Notes: a model not told the origin generated them from the letters alone. A DNA stretch of 15,761 nt from an uncultured Oscillospiraceae bacterium (GCA_944385305.1 CALWWS010000120.1:1-15761), one strand, 5' to 3'; shown: positions 7,183 to 13,997, counted from the first letter of the stretch. Translations and numbers: made by a program.

Positions 7183-7206
7183 GGCCCGGCGCCCCAGCGC
7201 CGGGCC
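7183..7206 (-). promoter_or_regulatory. GC-rich hairpin in the mnmE leader
   Basis: Bases 7183-7192 and 7197-7206 form a perfect 10-bp stem made entirely of G and C, with a 4-base loop. It lies 23 bases before the mnmE ATG, just upstream of the ribosome binding site. A second, smaller hairpin (GGCAGGC with GCCTGCC, loop ATTT on the plus strand) lies directly beside it. There is no T-run, so it is not an intrinsic terminator. It may affect translation or RNA stability. Confidence 0.5.
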
Positions 7207-7232
7207 GGGCAGGCATTTGCCTGCCGGAATTC

Positions 7233-7241
7233 ATTGTAGCA
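7233..7241 (-). promoter_or_regulatory. Extended -10 promoter of mnmE
   Basis: On the minus strand TGCTACAAT is an extended -10 with one mismatch in the hexamer. No good -35 is seen at 16-18 bases. The implied leader of about 65 bases includes both GC-rich hairpins. Confidence 0.45.
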
Positions 7242-7360
7242 CACCCCCGCATTTTTGAGGAGGCAAACTTTTTTGTAAAAACCGCCGTAAGATTTCCTCT
7301 TGACTTGTTTTATGTAAACAAAAGGCTGTATGTCCCGGGACAAAACCAATCCGTTTTCAC

Positions 7361-7390
7361 TGTGGAAAACCCTGTGGACAATGTGGAAAA
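7361..7390 (-). other. Cluster of three DnaA-box-like 9-mers
   Basis: On the minus strand the sequence contains TTTTCCACA (7382-7390), TTGTCCACA (7373-7381) and TTTTCCACA (7361-7369). Each has one mismatch to the DnaA box TTATCCACA. All have the same orientation, with centre spacings of 9 and 12 bases. A weaker copy, TTATTTACA, follows in the opposite orientation nearby. AT-rich DNA flanks the cluster. This could be a DnaA-binding or origin-related site. No dnaA, dnaN or rpmH gene is in the window. Confidence 0.4.
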
Positions 7391-7538
7391 GGCCGCAGCG
7401 GCGGCATTTACAAATTATTTACAGTGTGTGGGCGGTGCATACTCCCCTGTATATTCGATGTCAAATTGAAATTATGCGCTGCCCCTCCACCGCTCACTGT
7501 GACCAAAAACAGGAGGACATTTTTGGTAAAAGTTGCTC

Positions 7539-7567
7539 TTGTTTTGGGCAAAAAGGAATGCTAAAAT
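7539..7567 (+). promoter_or_regulatory. Promoter of the YczE-like membrane protein
   Basis: TTGTTT (7539-7544) and TAAAAT (7562-7567) are spaced by 17 bases. The -10 is preceded by TGC, making it an extended -10. It sits about 45 bases before the chosen start codon. Confidence 0.5.
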
Positions 7568-7613
7568 GTTGTTAGTGCTAAAAAATATTTTTTATATTAT
7601 GGAGGAGAGCGCG

Positions 7614-8279
7614 ATGCCGAAGCCCGGTCTGCCCCGCCGGTACCTGATTTTCCTTGGCGGCGTCATCTTCACTGCCCTGGGCGTGGCCCTCATTACCCTG
7701 GCGGGGATGGGTACGTCCGCCGTATCCAGCCTGTCCTATGTCCTCACCTTTGTGTTTCCCGGCATCTCCTTTGGCACCTTTACCTTTATTGTCAACGCCT
7801 CCATGGTAGTGGGGCAGATCCTGGTGCTCCGGCGGGAGTTCAAGCCCCTGCAGCTGCTCCAGCTTCCCGCTACCTTCCTCTTCTCGGTGAGCCTGGATCT
7901 GTGGATGTACCTGCTGGGCGCCCTCACCCCCCAGAGCTATCCGGGACGGTGGGTGTTCCTGCTGCTGGGCTGCATCTGCCTGGGTATCGGGGTGGCCCTG
8001 GAGGTGCTGCCCGATGTGCTTATCCTCCCCTGCGAGGGCTTTGTAAACGTGGTCAGCCGCAAATACCGCTGGGATTTCGGCCTGGTCAAGACCATCTACG
8101 ACGTGGCCATGGTGGTCTCCGCCGCCATTGTCTCCCTGGCCTGCACCGGTCAGATCCACGGCCTGCGGGAGGGGACGCTGGTCACCGCCCTGATTGTGGG
8201 CGTTATCTCCCGCTTCTGCTGCAAGCACCTGGCATTTCTTATGTCGGTCAGAGGCGGGGGGCAGCCCCACCCCTGCTAG
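7614..8279 (+). CDS. YczE/YitT-like integral membrane protein
   Basis: 221-residue membrane protein with about five or six helices (approximate residues 10-31, 50-72, 84-105, 113-135, 160-177, 187-204). The first helix ends in a GMGTSAVSSLSYVL motif, and GISFGTFTFIVN lies before the second. A later EVLPDVLILPCEGFVNVVSRK segment precedes a polar loop. This pattern is that of the YczE/YyaS/YitT-like membrane proteins of Firmicutes, whose transport or other role is not established. The ATG at 7614 follows GGAGG by 8 bases; an ATG at 7599 lies within the ribosome binding region and is less likely. The gene is alone, with its own promoter and terminator. The substrate cannot be inferred. Confidence 0.8.
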   Translation: MPKPGLPRRYLIFLGGVIFTALGVALITLAGMGTSAVSSLSYVLTFVFPGISFGTFTFIVNASMVVGQILVLRREFKPLQLLQLPATFLFSVSLDLWMYLLGALTPQSYPGRWVFLLLGCICLGIGVALEVLPDVLILPCEGFVNVVSRKYRWDFGLVKTIYDVAMVVSAAIVSLACTGQIHGLREGTLVTALIVGVISRFCCKHLAFLMSVRGGGQPHPC

Positions 8280-8289
8280 GGAAAAACCA

Positions 8290-8318
8290 AGGCGCCCGGG
8301 AGTTTGTCCCGGGCGCCT
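8290..8318. terminator. Bidirectional terminator, YczE-like gene / solute-binding protein
   Basis: A perfect 12-bp stem (8290-8301 with 8307-8318) has the loop GTTTG and lies between convergent genes. The plus side is followed by a T-rich but interrupted run and the minus side by TTGGTTTTT. The stem core GCGCCCGGGA is identical to that of the terminator at 4538-4567. Confidence 0.88.
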
Positions 8319-8335
8319 GTTCTTTCCTGTTGGTG

Positions 8336-9472
8336 CTATACGGTGCCCAGCAGATCGGCCATGCTGCGCAGCCCGTCGATGAAGCGCCAGCCGGTGGGAG
8401 CTCCCAGATCCAGCTGCACCAGGCTCATGTCCTGGGTGCCCATCCGCTTGCCTCCGGCGTAGTCCACCCGGCCGCCGAAGGGGATCTGCAGGGGGGAGCG
8501 CTCCATAATGGCGGGAAAGTCCTGCCACAGGGGCATCCCTGGCCCCATGCGCCGCAGCCCCTCACACAGGAAGTGGGCGCTGATCCAGCCGCAGTGGGCG
8601 TAGCCGTTCATGGCGTAGTCCCCCAGCCAGATGGAGGCCTCCTCCAGGTTGTCCAGCCGGAAGTCCTGGTAGTTGAGCCAGCTCAGGGCGTAGATATCAA
8701 ATTTGCCCTTCACCAGCTGGTGAGTGGCCTGGGCGATGGTAATGATGGAGTTGAGGTAGGTGGTGAGTACCGGCCGGCAGAAGTCCTGGACGGCCATCTC
8801 CCCCGCCACGGTGGGGAAGAAGGCCTGGGCGGCGGCGATGAGCACGCAGTCCACCCCGTCCCCCTTGAGCTGCTCCACTGCGGAGGAGAGGGTGGACATA
8901 TCCAGCTCTACCCGGCGGGCGGCAATGGGCTGACCCAGGCGACGGCACTGGAGGTTGATGCCTGCCAGCAGGTCGTTGCCTGTGTCGTCATTGACAAAGA
9001 GCACGCCGATCTTTTTCGGGTGGAACATGGAGATGGCCCGCACCACCATCACCCGGCCCTCGGTGATGTAGATGGGCTGGATGGGGTAGCAGTTGGCCCC
9101 CTCCTCCATGGTGAGGGCCCGCTCGGCGTACAGCCGGCCCAGGCCGGTGGCAAAGCCGAACACAGGAAGGCCAACCCGGTGGATGTCGTCCAGCGTGGCG
9201 TCCACCGGGGGTGCGCCGAAGTGGGAGAGGTAGGCGAAGGCGCCCTGCCGCTCCACCAGCTCGTGGAAGGCGGCCTTTGCCTTTTCCCTGTCGTACTCGT
9301 CGTCAATATGCAAAAGGCGCAGCTGGCGGCCGTAGATGCCGCCGGCGTCGTTTACCATATCCAAATAGGCGTGGATGCCCGCCACAATGGGGTCGCCGGT
9401 GGTGGCAAAGATGCCGGTAACCGCCGCGCTGCTGGCAACCAGAATTTCTCTGTCAGATACGCCCTGTCCCAT
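8336..9472 (-). CDS. Leucine/branched-chain-type solute-binding protein without signal peptide
   Basis: 378-residue protein of the type I periplasmic-binding (Peripla_BP_6, LivJ-like) fold. The start GVSDREILVASSAAVTG, then AGIHAYLDMVNDAGGIYGRQLRLLHIDDEYD (31-61), is what normally follows the signal peptide in extracellular binding proteins of branched-chain amino acid ABC transporters. Further family segments include KKIGVLFVNDDTGNDLLAGI (153-172) and the GVDCVLIAA strand (206-214). Here the protein begins directly with MGQ. AGGAGG lies 9 bases before this ATG, and the in-frame upstream stretch holds arginines and no hydrophobic or lipobox segment. It is therefore probably cytosolic, as is the AmiC ligand sensor of Pseudomonas, which shares the fold. 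No LivH/M/G/F permease or ATPase is nearby. It is divergent from a large HTH regulator, with which it may work. Confidence 0.85.
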   Translation of the reverse strand: MGQGVSDREILVASSAAVTGIFATTGDPIVAGIHAYLDMVNDAGGIYGRQLRLLHIDDEYDREKAKAAFHELVERQGAFAYLSHFGAPPVDATLDDIHRVGLPVFGFATGLGRLYAERALTMEEGANCYPIQPIYITEGRVMVVRAISMFHPKKIGVLFVNDDTGNDLLAGINLQCRRLGQPIAARRVELDMSTLSSAVEQLKGDGVDCVLIAAAQAFFPTVAGEMAVQDFCRPVLTTYLNSIITIAQATHQLVKGKFDIYALSWLNYQDFRLDNLEEASIWLGDYAMNGYAHCGWISAHFLCEGLRRMGPGMPLWQDFPAIMERSPLQIPFGGRVDYAGGKRMGTQDMSLVQLDLGAPTGWRFIDGLRSMADLLGTV

Positions 9473-9540
9473 AGGCTTTGTCCTCCTGCGCTTTCCCGCG
9501 CTCCGTTGACTGCCGCCCTCAGGGAGAGAACCTGGGGATC

Positions 9541-9548
9541 GGCAGATA
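9541..9548 (-). promoter_or_regulatory. Possible operator half (TATCTGCC) downstream of the binding-protein promoter
   Basis: On the minus strand TATCTGCC lies 11 bases past the -10. The motif recurs as TATCTGC at 9680-9686 and inverted as GCAGATA at 9661-9667, both at the divergent promoter. This suggests a common DNA-binding protein, most simply the HTH regulator itself. No binding data exist. Confidence 0.35.
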
Positions 9549-9559
9549 GAGATTACCCT

Positions 9560-9588
9560 ATTATACCTTAAAAAATGATCCCGTTCAA
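9560..9588 (-). promoter_or_regulatory. SigA-type promoter of the solute-binding protein gene
   Basis: On the minus strand TTGAAC (9583-9588) and a perfect TATAAT (9560-9565) are spaced by 17 bases. The -10 runs into AGGGT and, further on, TATCTGC. The same elements follow the -10 of the divergent regulator gene. Confidence 0.75.
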
Positions 9589-9642
9589 CCGGATTGCGCA
9601 CGGGAGCTGGAAATTAAATTTGTCACAACTCTTGACAAAACA

Positions 9643-9671
9643 TTGCGTTTTTGTAAAAAGGCAGATATAAT
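9643..9671 (+). promoter_or_regulatory. SigA-type promoter of the HTH regulator gene
   Basis: TTGCGT (9643-9648) and a perfect TATAAT (9666-9671) are spaced by 17 bases. The -35 is weak (three of six bases). A consensus TTGACA at 9632-9637 is 28 bases from the -10 and so cannot pair with it. Confidence 0.6.
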
Positions 9672-9686
9672 AAAGGGTGTATCTGC
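9661..9686 (+). promoter_or_regulatory. Inverted repeat GCAGATA-N12-TATCTGC over the regulator promoter
   Basis: GCAGATA (9661-9667) and TATCTGC (9680-9686) are perfect 7-base inverted arms that straddle the -10 and the expected transcription start. This is the classic position for a repressor operator, suggesting autoregulation by the HTH protein encoded 28 bases downstream. Confidence 0.45.
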
Positions 9687-9714
9687 TTCCGGTAAGCGAG
9701 AGAGGGGGAGAAAC

Positions 9715-11232
9715 ATGGCGTTTTCCGAGCGGTTGGATCTGCTGATGAATCTGTGCGGTATCTCCAACAGTGTGCTGGCCAGGCATATGCGGCTGGATCC
9801 CTCCTATATCAGCCGCCTGCGCCACGGTACCCGTTCCCTCCCGCCGGACAGCGAGTATCTGCCCAAGCTGACCTGCTTCCTGCTGCGCCAGTGCAGCGGA
9901 GAGGGGCAGCGCCGGGCGCTGTGCCAGGCGGTGGAGGCCCCGGAGAGCGCTTTTTCCGATCTGGAGGGGCTGGAGAAAATCGTGTGCCGCTGGCTGTGCG
10001 GTGACGAGCGGGAGGACCCGGTGGGCATGCTGCTCAGCGATCTGTCCAGCGTGGCCCCCGCCCCCAAAAAGCAGCAGGTTCCCCTGGCCGGGCCGGGGGA
10101 GGTGCTGGCCTTCTATGGGGACGAGGGGCGCAGGCAGTCCACCATTGCCCTGTTCAACTGCGCTCTGCAGCAGCCCGGGCCGGTGACCCTGTTGCTCTTC
10201 AGCGATGAGGACGACGCCTGGATGAGCAAAAGCTCCACCTTCTCCTACGAGTGGTCCACCCTGCTGTGGCAGATCATTCTCCGGGGCGGCCGGGTGAAGG
10301 TGATCCACAAGGTCAGCCGGAATATTGACGAGATGTTTGAGGTCATCCGCCGCTGGCTGCCCTTCTACGTCTCAGGTGCCATTGAGCCCTACTACTACCC
10401 CCGCCTGCGGGACGGCATTTACAAGCGCACCCTGTCGGTGATTCCCGGGGTGGCGGCCACCTTCTCCACCTCCATCGGACAGCAGACCGGGGTGGTGACC
10501 ACCTTTATGACCCGGGAGCGGCTGGCGGTGGATTCCTTTACCAACGAGTTCTCCAGCTATGTGGCCCTGTGCCGCCCCCTCATTGAATTTTTTACCATGT
10601 CCACTCTGGTGGAGACCTTCCAGTCCTATCTGGCCTGTGCCGCGGTGACCAATATTCTGCGCTCCGACGGCCTGTCCTTTACCACCCTGCCCGACTCTGT
10701 GCTCCAGCGCATCAGCGGCATGTACGACGCCAGCATGGAGGCCACCCTCAACCAGATTCACAACGCCTGGGGCAAGAAGTTCAGCGACAACGCCGGCCAG
10801 TGCAGCACCTATCACCTGCTGCGCCTGGCGCCGCCGGAGGAGGTGGCGGCGGGCCGCACCCCCATCTCCTGTGCGGGAATGCTCCGGGGGGAGCCGGTAT
10901 ACTACCGGCCGGAGGAGTACTGTGCCCAGCTGGAGAACATTCTGGCCCTGATGGAGCGCTACCCCTGGTTCCAGGTCTGTCTGGACGAGGGGGAGCGGGA
11001 GGGCTACACCCTGCATATTTTTGAGGAGCAGGACGTCTACCTCTTTAAGGAGGAGCCCCCCTATATCATCTTCCGCATCCGGGAGCCCAATACAGTGGCC
11101 GCCTTCTGGGATTATATGCAGCGCACGGTGGAGGATCTGCGCCAGGAGCGCCCGGCGGTATGCCGACGCATTCGGGAGCATATGGAACAGATCCGCCGGG
11201 CTATGGAGGATCGGGGCATACAGTTCATGTAA
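9715..11232 (+). CDS. Large HTH (Cro/CI-like) transcriptional regulator of unrecognised type
   Basis: 505-residue protein. Residues about 4-45 form a Cro/CI-type helix-turn-helix: GISNSVLARHMRLDPSYISR, then the arm RHGTRSLPPDSEYL. The remaining ~460 residues match no family I can name. The centre (156-290) alternates hydrophobic strands and helices, including GPVTLLLFSDEDDAW, RGGRVKVIHKVSRNIDEMFE and the striking GAIEPYYYPRLRDGIYKRTL (221-240). The C terminus (430-505) has strand-rich TLHIFEEQDVYLFKEEP and an arginine-rich helical end. No membrane helix, kinase, receiver or PAS signature is seen. GGGGGAG precedes the ATG by about six bases. It is divergent from the signal-less solute-binding protein, and repeats in the shared intergenic region suggest control of both genes. 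The effector is unknown. Confidence 0.78.
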   Translation: MAFSERLDLLMNLCGISNSVLARHMRLDPSYISRLRHGTRSLPPDSEYLPKLTCFLLRQCSGEGQRRALCQAVEAPESAFSDLEGLEKIVCRWLCGDEREDPVGMLLSDLSSVAPAPKKQQVPLAGPGEVLAFYGDEGRRQSTIALFNCALQQPGPVTLLLFSDEDDAWMSKSSTFSYEWSTLLWQIILRGGRVKVIHKVSRNIDEMFEVIRRWLPFYVSGAIEPYYYPRLRDGIYKRTLSVIPGVAATFSTSIGQQTGVVTTFMTRERLAVDSFTNEFSSYVALCRPLIEFFTMSTLVETFQSYLACAAVTNILRSDGLSFTTLPDSVLQRISGMYDASMEATLNQIHNAWGKKFSDNAGQCSTYHLLRLAPPEEVAAGRTPISCAGMLRGEPVYYRPEEYCAQLENILALMERYPWFQVCLDEGEREGYTLHIFEEQDVYLFKEEPPYIIFRIREPNTVAAFWDYMQRTVEDLRQERPAVCRRIREHMEQIRRAMEDRGIQFM

Positions 11233-11254
11233 AAAGCCTGTTTTTTAGAAAGCA

Positions 11255-11299
11255 CAGCGCCGCGCCGTCTGGTCAGGACGGCGCGGCGCTGCGTTTTTT
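11255..11299 (+). terminator. Terminator after the HTH regulator gene
   Basis: A perfect 15-bp GC-rich stem (11255-11269 with 11277-11291) has a 7-base loop and is followed by six T's at 11294-11299. It terminates the regulator gene. The minus strand has a weaker T-rich tail, so termination of the convergent hydrolase gene is also possible. Confidence 0.93.
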
Positions 11300-11330
11300 G
11301 ATTGGGGGAGTTGAGAGGGGAAGAAAAGTG

Positions 11331-12449
11331 TCAGGCGAGGAACCTGCGCACTTTCTCATCAAACAGATGGGTCTGCAGAATGCCGGCCATGTGGCCGTAG
11401 TCGCTGTCGATGGGGTAGCATTCCGCCTGACCGCCCAGCCAGGTGATCCGATCCACCGCCCACTGCACAAAGTCGGCGGGGTGGAGGATGTCCCGGCGGC
11501 AGGGAATGGCCAGCACCTTGGCCTTGATGCGGGAGAGCGCCGCGTCCAGGTCGCCGCCGTAGGGGCGGGAGACGTCGAAGTTCAGGCACATCCGGCAGGT
11601 GTAGAGCCAGTGGTTGAGATCCACGAAGGGCTGGCTGATGTTTACGATGGCGTCCAGCTTCTTCTCGTAGGTGGCCTCGCCCAGCACGCTGTCGTAGCAG
11701 TCCTTGTCGGCCGCCACCTCCCGCTTGTAGGTGCGCTCATAGTAGCCGGCCTGGAAGGCGGCCACATTCATCATTTCCAGGGCCAGGTGGAGGGTCTCCT
11801 CGGGCTGCTCGGGCTGGCCGTAGTAGTTGCCGTTTTGGAACTTGGGGTCAATCTTGGCCACCCGGATGGCGTACTGCAGGGGGTTGAAGCCGCCCCAGAT
11901 GGGGAGCTTGGGGGTAGAAATGACGGGGATAATTTTATCCATCCAGTCGGGATAGGCCACCGCCCACTGCCAGGAGGACATGCCGCCGAAGGAGGGACCC
12001 ATCACCGCCTTGAGGTGGGTGATGCCCATGGACTCCAGCAGGGCCTTCTGGGTGTTCACCACGTCCAGCACCTCGGGCACGGGGAAATCCAGGGCGTAGG
12101 GCTTGCCGGTCTCCGGATTGACCGTGATGGGGCCGGTGGTGTGCACCATGGGGTTTTTGGCGCCGCAGTTGCACAGGTTGTCGGCACACACCACAAAATA
12201 CTTGTTGGTGTCCACCGCCTTGCCCGGTCCGATGAGGCTGTCCCAGAAGCCGGGCAGGGGGTCGCTCTCCTTGTACTTGCCGGCGCAGTGGCTGCTGGCG
12301 GAGAAGAAGTGCACCACCAGAATCACGTTGTCCTTGGCGGGGGAGAGCGTGCCGAAGGTCTCATATCCCAGAGTCACCGGCAGGGTCCGCCCGCAGGTAA
12401 ACTGAAAGGCCGGGATGGTAAAGGTTTTCTTTTCAGCAAGTAGCGACAT
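11331..12449 (-). CDS. MetX-like alpha/beta-hydrolase (homoserine O-acetyltransferase family)
   Basis: 372-residue alpha/beta-hydrolase resembling homoserine/serine O-acetyltransferases. The nucleophile elbow is GPSFGGM (Ser153), with the likely catalytic Asp320 in PCRRDILHP and His353 in YGHMAG. QYAIRVAKIDPKFQNGNYYG (192-211) resembles the MetX segment QREAIRxDPxWxxGxY. MetX proper has GGSMGGMQ at the elbow. The altered GPSFGGM and the lack of any methionine-pathway neighbour argue against a plain methionine enzyme, so transferase or hydrolase activity on another hydroxy- or acyl-compound is possible. It has no signal peptide. AAAGGAG lies 8 bases before the ATG. It is second in an operon with a GntP permease ending 30 bases upstream, which suggests it processes the imported compound. 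Confidence 0.82.
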   Translation of the reverse strand: MSLLAEKKTFTIPAFQFTCGRTLPVTLGYETFGTLSPAKDNVILVVHFFSASSHCAGKYKESDPLPGFWDSLIGPGKAVDTNKYFVVCADNLCNCGAKNPMVHTTGPITVNPETGKPYALDFPVPEVLDVVNTQKALLESMGITHLKAVMGPSFGGMSSWQWAVAYPDWMDKIIPVISTPKLPIWGGFNPLQYAIRVAKIDPKFQNGNYYGQPEQPEETLHLALEMMNVAAFQAGYYERTYKREVAADKDCYDSVLGEATYEKKLDAIVNISQPFVDLNHWLYTCRMCLNFDVSRPYGGDLDAALSRIKAKVLAIPCRRDILHPADFVQWAVDRITWLGGQAECYPIDSDYGHMAGILQTHLFDEKVRRFLA

Positions 12450-12479
12450 GGTAAGCGCTCCTTTGGTATGTAGTCAGAC

Positions 12480-13817
12480 TCAGATGATGCCCACCATAAT
12501 CATGATGATGCACAGGATGGTCAGGAAGATAGGCATGAGAACGGTCATGGGGAACACGTGCCGGTAGGAGCCCTTCACGCTCACGCCGCATACGGAGCAC
12601 ATGGTGATGAAGGTGGCGCAGTGGGGCAGGGTGTCCAGACCGCAGCAGGCGATGGTCATCAGGCGGTGGAAGGCCGCGGGGTTGATGCCCAGGTCCATGT
12701 AGTTGGGCAGCAGGGTGTCGGCGAAGATCTGCAGGCCGCCCAGAGCGGTACCGGTGATGCCGGCCACCACGTTCACGGCCACGGAGGCGGAGACGTAGGG
12801 GTTAAAGGTGTGGGACAGGCTGTTGGCGAAGTCCACAAAGTACTGGAAGCCGGGGGCAGCCTGCACCACGCCGCCGAAGCCCATCACGCCGGCGGTGAGG
12901 AACAGGGCGGTGAAGGAGGACCAGAAGCCGGTGGTAAAGGTCTTGACCACGCCGCTCTCCTTGGTGGCGCCGAAGAACTTCTTGAGGTTGAGCAGGACCA
13001 CCAGAATCATGGCCACGCACAGGGAGGTGTTGATGCAGTCCACGGTGCCCATGATGTCCTTGAGGGCGAACATCATAACGATAACGACCACCAGGGGGAG
13101 GATGGAGGACCAGAAGGGAGGCAGAGCCTTCTCAGCGGCCTCCAGGGAGTCGGTGCCGGAGACCACATAGCCATTGCCCTTGGCGGTCTGGCGCTTGGCC
13201 TGGATGGTAACGTAAGCGCCGGCAATCACGGTGCCCACAATGCAGGCGATAATGCCCATGGTGGGGGCGGAGTAGGCGTTTACGCCCAGGCCGTACTCAG
13301 GACGGGTGAGCAGGGCGTTGGTGCTGGTGGGGTTGCCGGGCAGGCACAGACACAGGGTAACGGAGGCGCACAGGAAGATACCAGGCATCAGCTCTTTGGT
13401 GATGTTGGCCTTGCGGAACAGGGGGGCAGCCACGGGGTACACGGCAAAGACGATGACGAAGGCGCTGATACCGCCCATGGCCATCAGCAGGGTGACCAGC
13501 AGGCAGGCCAGGGGGGCCCAGCGTACGCCGAAGAGCTTGAACAGGGTGCTTGCCACCGACTCGGCCGAGCCGGAGACCTTCATAAACTCACCGTAGGCAG
13601 CGGCCAGACCAAACAGCAGGAAGTAGCTGCCTACAAAGGACATCATGGAACTGGCGTACGCGCCGGAGAAGGTTCCCCAGAAGGGGAGCAGGTTGGTGAC
13701 GATAACAATCACCGAGGAGATCATAGAGGCCACAAACGCGTTGACGCCCTTGTAGCTCAGTACGATCAGACATGCAATGGCCAGCAGAAGGCCAATCACG
13801 CCGATAGCGCCGCTCAT
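12480..13817 (-). CDS. GntP-family permease (gluconate/organic-acid type)
   Basis: 445-residue inner-membrane secondary transporter with about 12 hydrophobic segments, starting with GAIGVIGLLLAIACLIVLSYKG. The length and segments such as GISAFVIVFAVYPVAAPLFRKANI (115-138) and LCLPGNPTSTNALLTRPEYGLGVNAYSAPTMGI (157-189) fit the GntP/gluconate:H+ symporter group. GITGTALGGLQIF (353-365) and CCGLDTLPHCATF (391-403) are conserved-looking C-terminal loops. Most GntP members carry sugar acids or hydroxy acids; the substrate here is unknown. The ATG at 13817 is preceded by GAGAGGA; reading further upstream adds only a charged, non-membrane stretch. It is first in an operon with the MetX-like hydrolase. 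No sugar-acid kinase or dehydratase is nearby, so gluconate itself is not supported. Confidence 0.85.
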   Translation of the reverse strand: MSGAIGVIGLLLAIACLIVLSYKGVNAFVASMISSVIVIVTNLLPFWGTFSGAYASSMMSFVGSYFLLFGLAAAYGEFMKVSGSAESVASTLFKLFGVRWAPLACLLVTLLMAMGGISAFVIVFAVYPVAAPLFRKANITKELMPGIFLCASVTLCLCLPGNPTSTNALLTRPEYGLGVNAYSAPTMGIIACIVGTVIAGAYVTIQAKRQTAKGNGYVVSGTDSLEAAEKALPPFWSSILPLVVVIVMMFALKDIMGTVDCINTSLCVAMILVVLLNLKKFFGATKESGVVKTFTTGFWSSFTALFLTAGVMGFGGVVQAAPGFQYFVDFANSLSHTFNPYVSASVAVNVVAGITGTALGGLQIFADTLLPNYMDLGINPAAFHRLMTIACCGLDTLPHCATFITMCSVCGVSVKGSYRHVFPMTVLMPIFLTILCIIMIMVGII

Positions 13818-13997
13818 AGAAATTCCTCTCTTTCTCACACAGATATTGGGCCGGCCCGGCCGGAGCCGCCTGCGCGCCTTTCCCCGCCCGTCCCCCCTTG
13901 GGCAGATGAAATAAAAGACGCCGGCCGCATGCCGCCGGATTTGGATATCTTTTCGGCCATCCATACCCTACCACAAGGCGGCGCAAAAGGGAACAGA

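Larger units (their letters stand above)
7160..7613. other. 454-bp intergenic region between mnmE and the YczE-like gene
   Basis: No convincing protein gene. From left to right it holds the mnmE ribosome binding site, two GC-rich hairpins of the mnmE leader (7183-7206 and about 7208-7226), the mnmE promoter (7233-7241), an AT-rich stretch (about 7250-7330), three DnaA-box-like 9-mers (7361-7390), a short possible leader ORF (7523-7564), and the promoter of the next gene. It is much more AT-rich than the flanking genes. Confidence 0.7.

Noticed and set aside
7901..9571. 556-codon open frame on the plus strand
   Set aside because: It spans the end of the membrane protein gene, a terminator and the whole solute-binding protein gene in antisense. 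Its composition is that of a shadow frame.
9473..9601. N-terminal extension of the solute-binding protein as a signal peptide
   Set aside because: The in-frame extension has no hydrophobic core or lipobox, crosses the promoter's transcribed leader and the ribosome binding site, and so is untranslated leader.
9632..9671. TTGACA (9632) paired with TATAAT (9666)
   Set aside because: The 28-base spacing is too long. TTGCGT at 9643 has the correct 17-base spacing.
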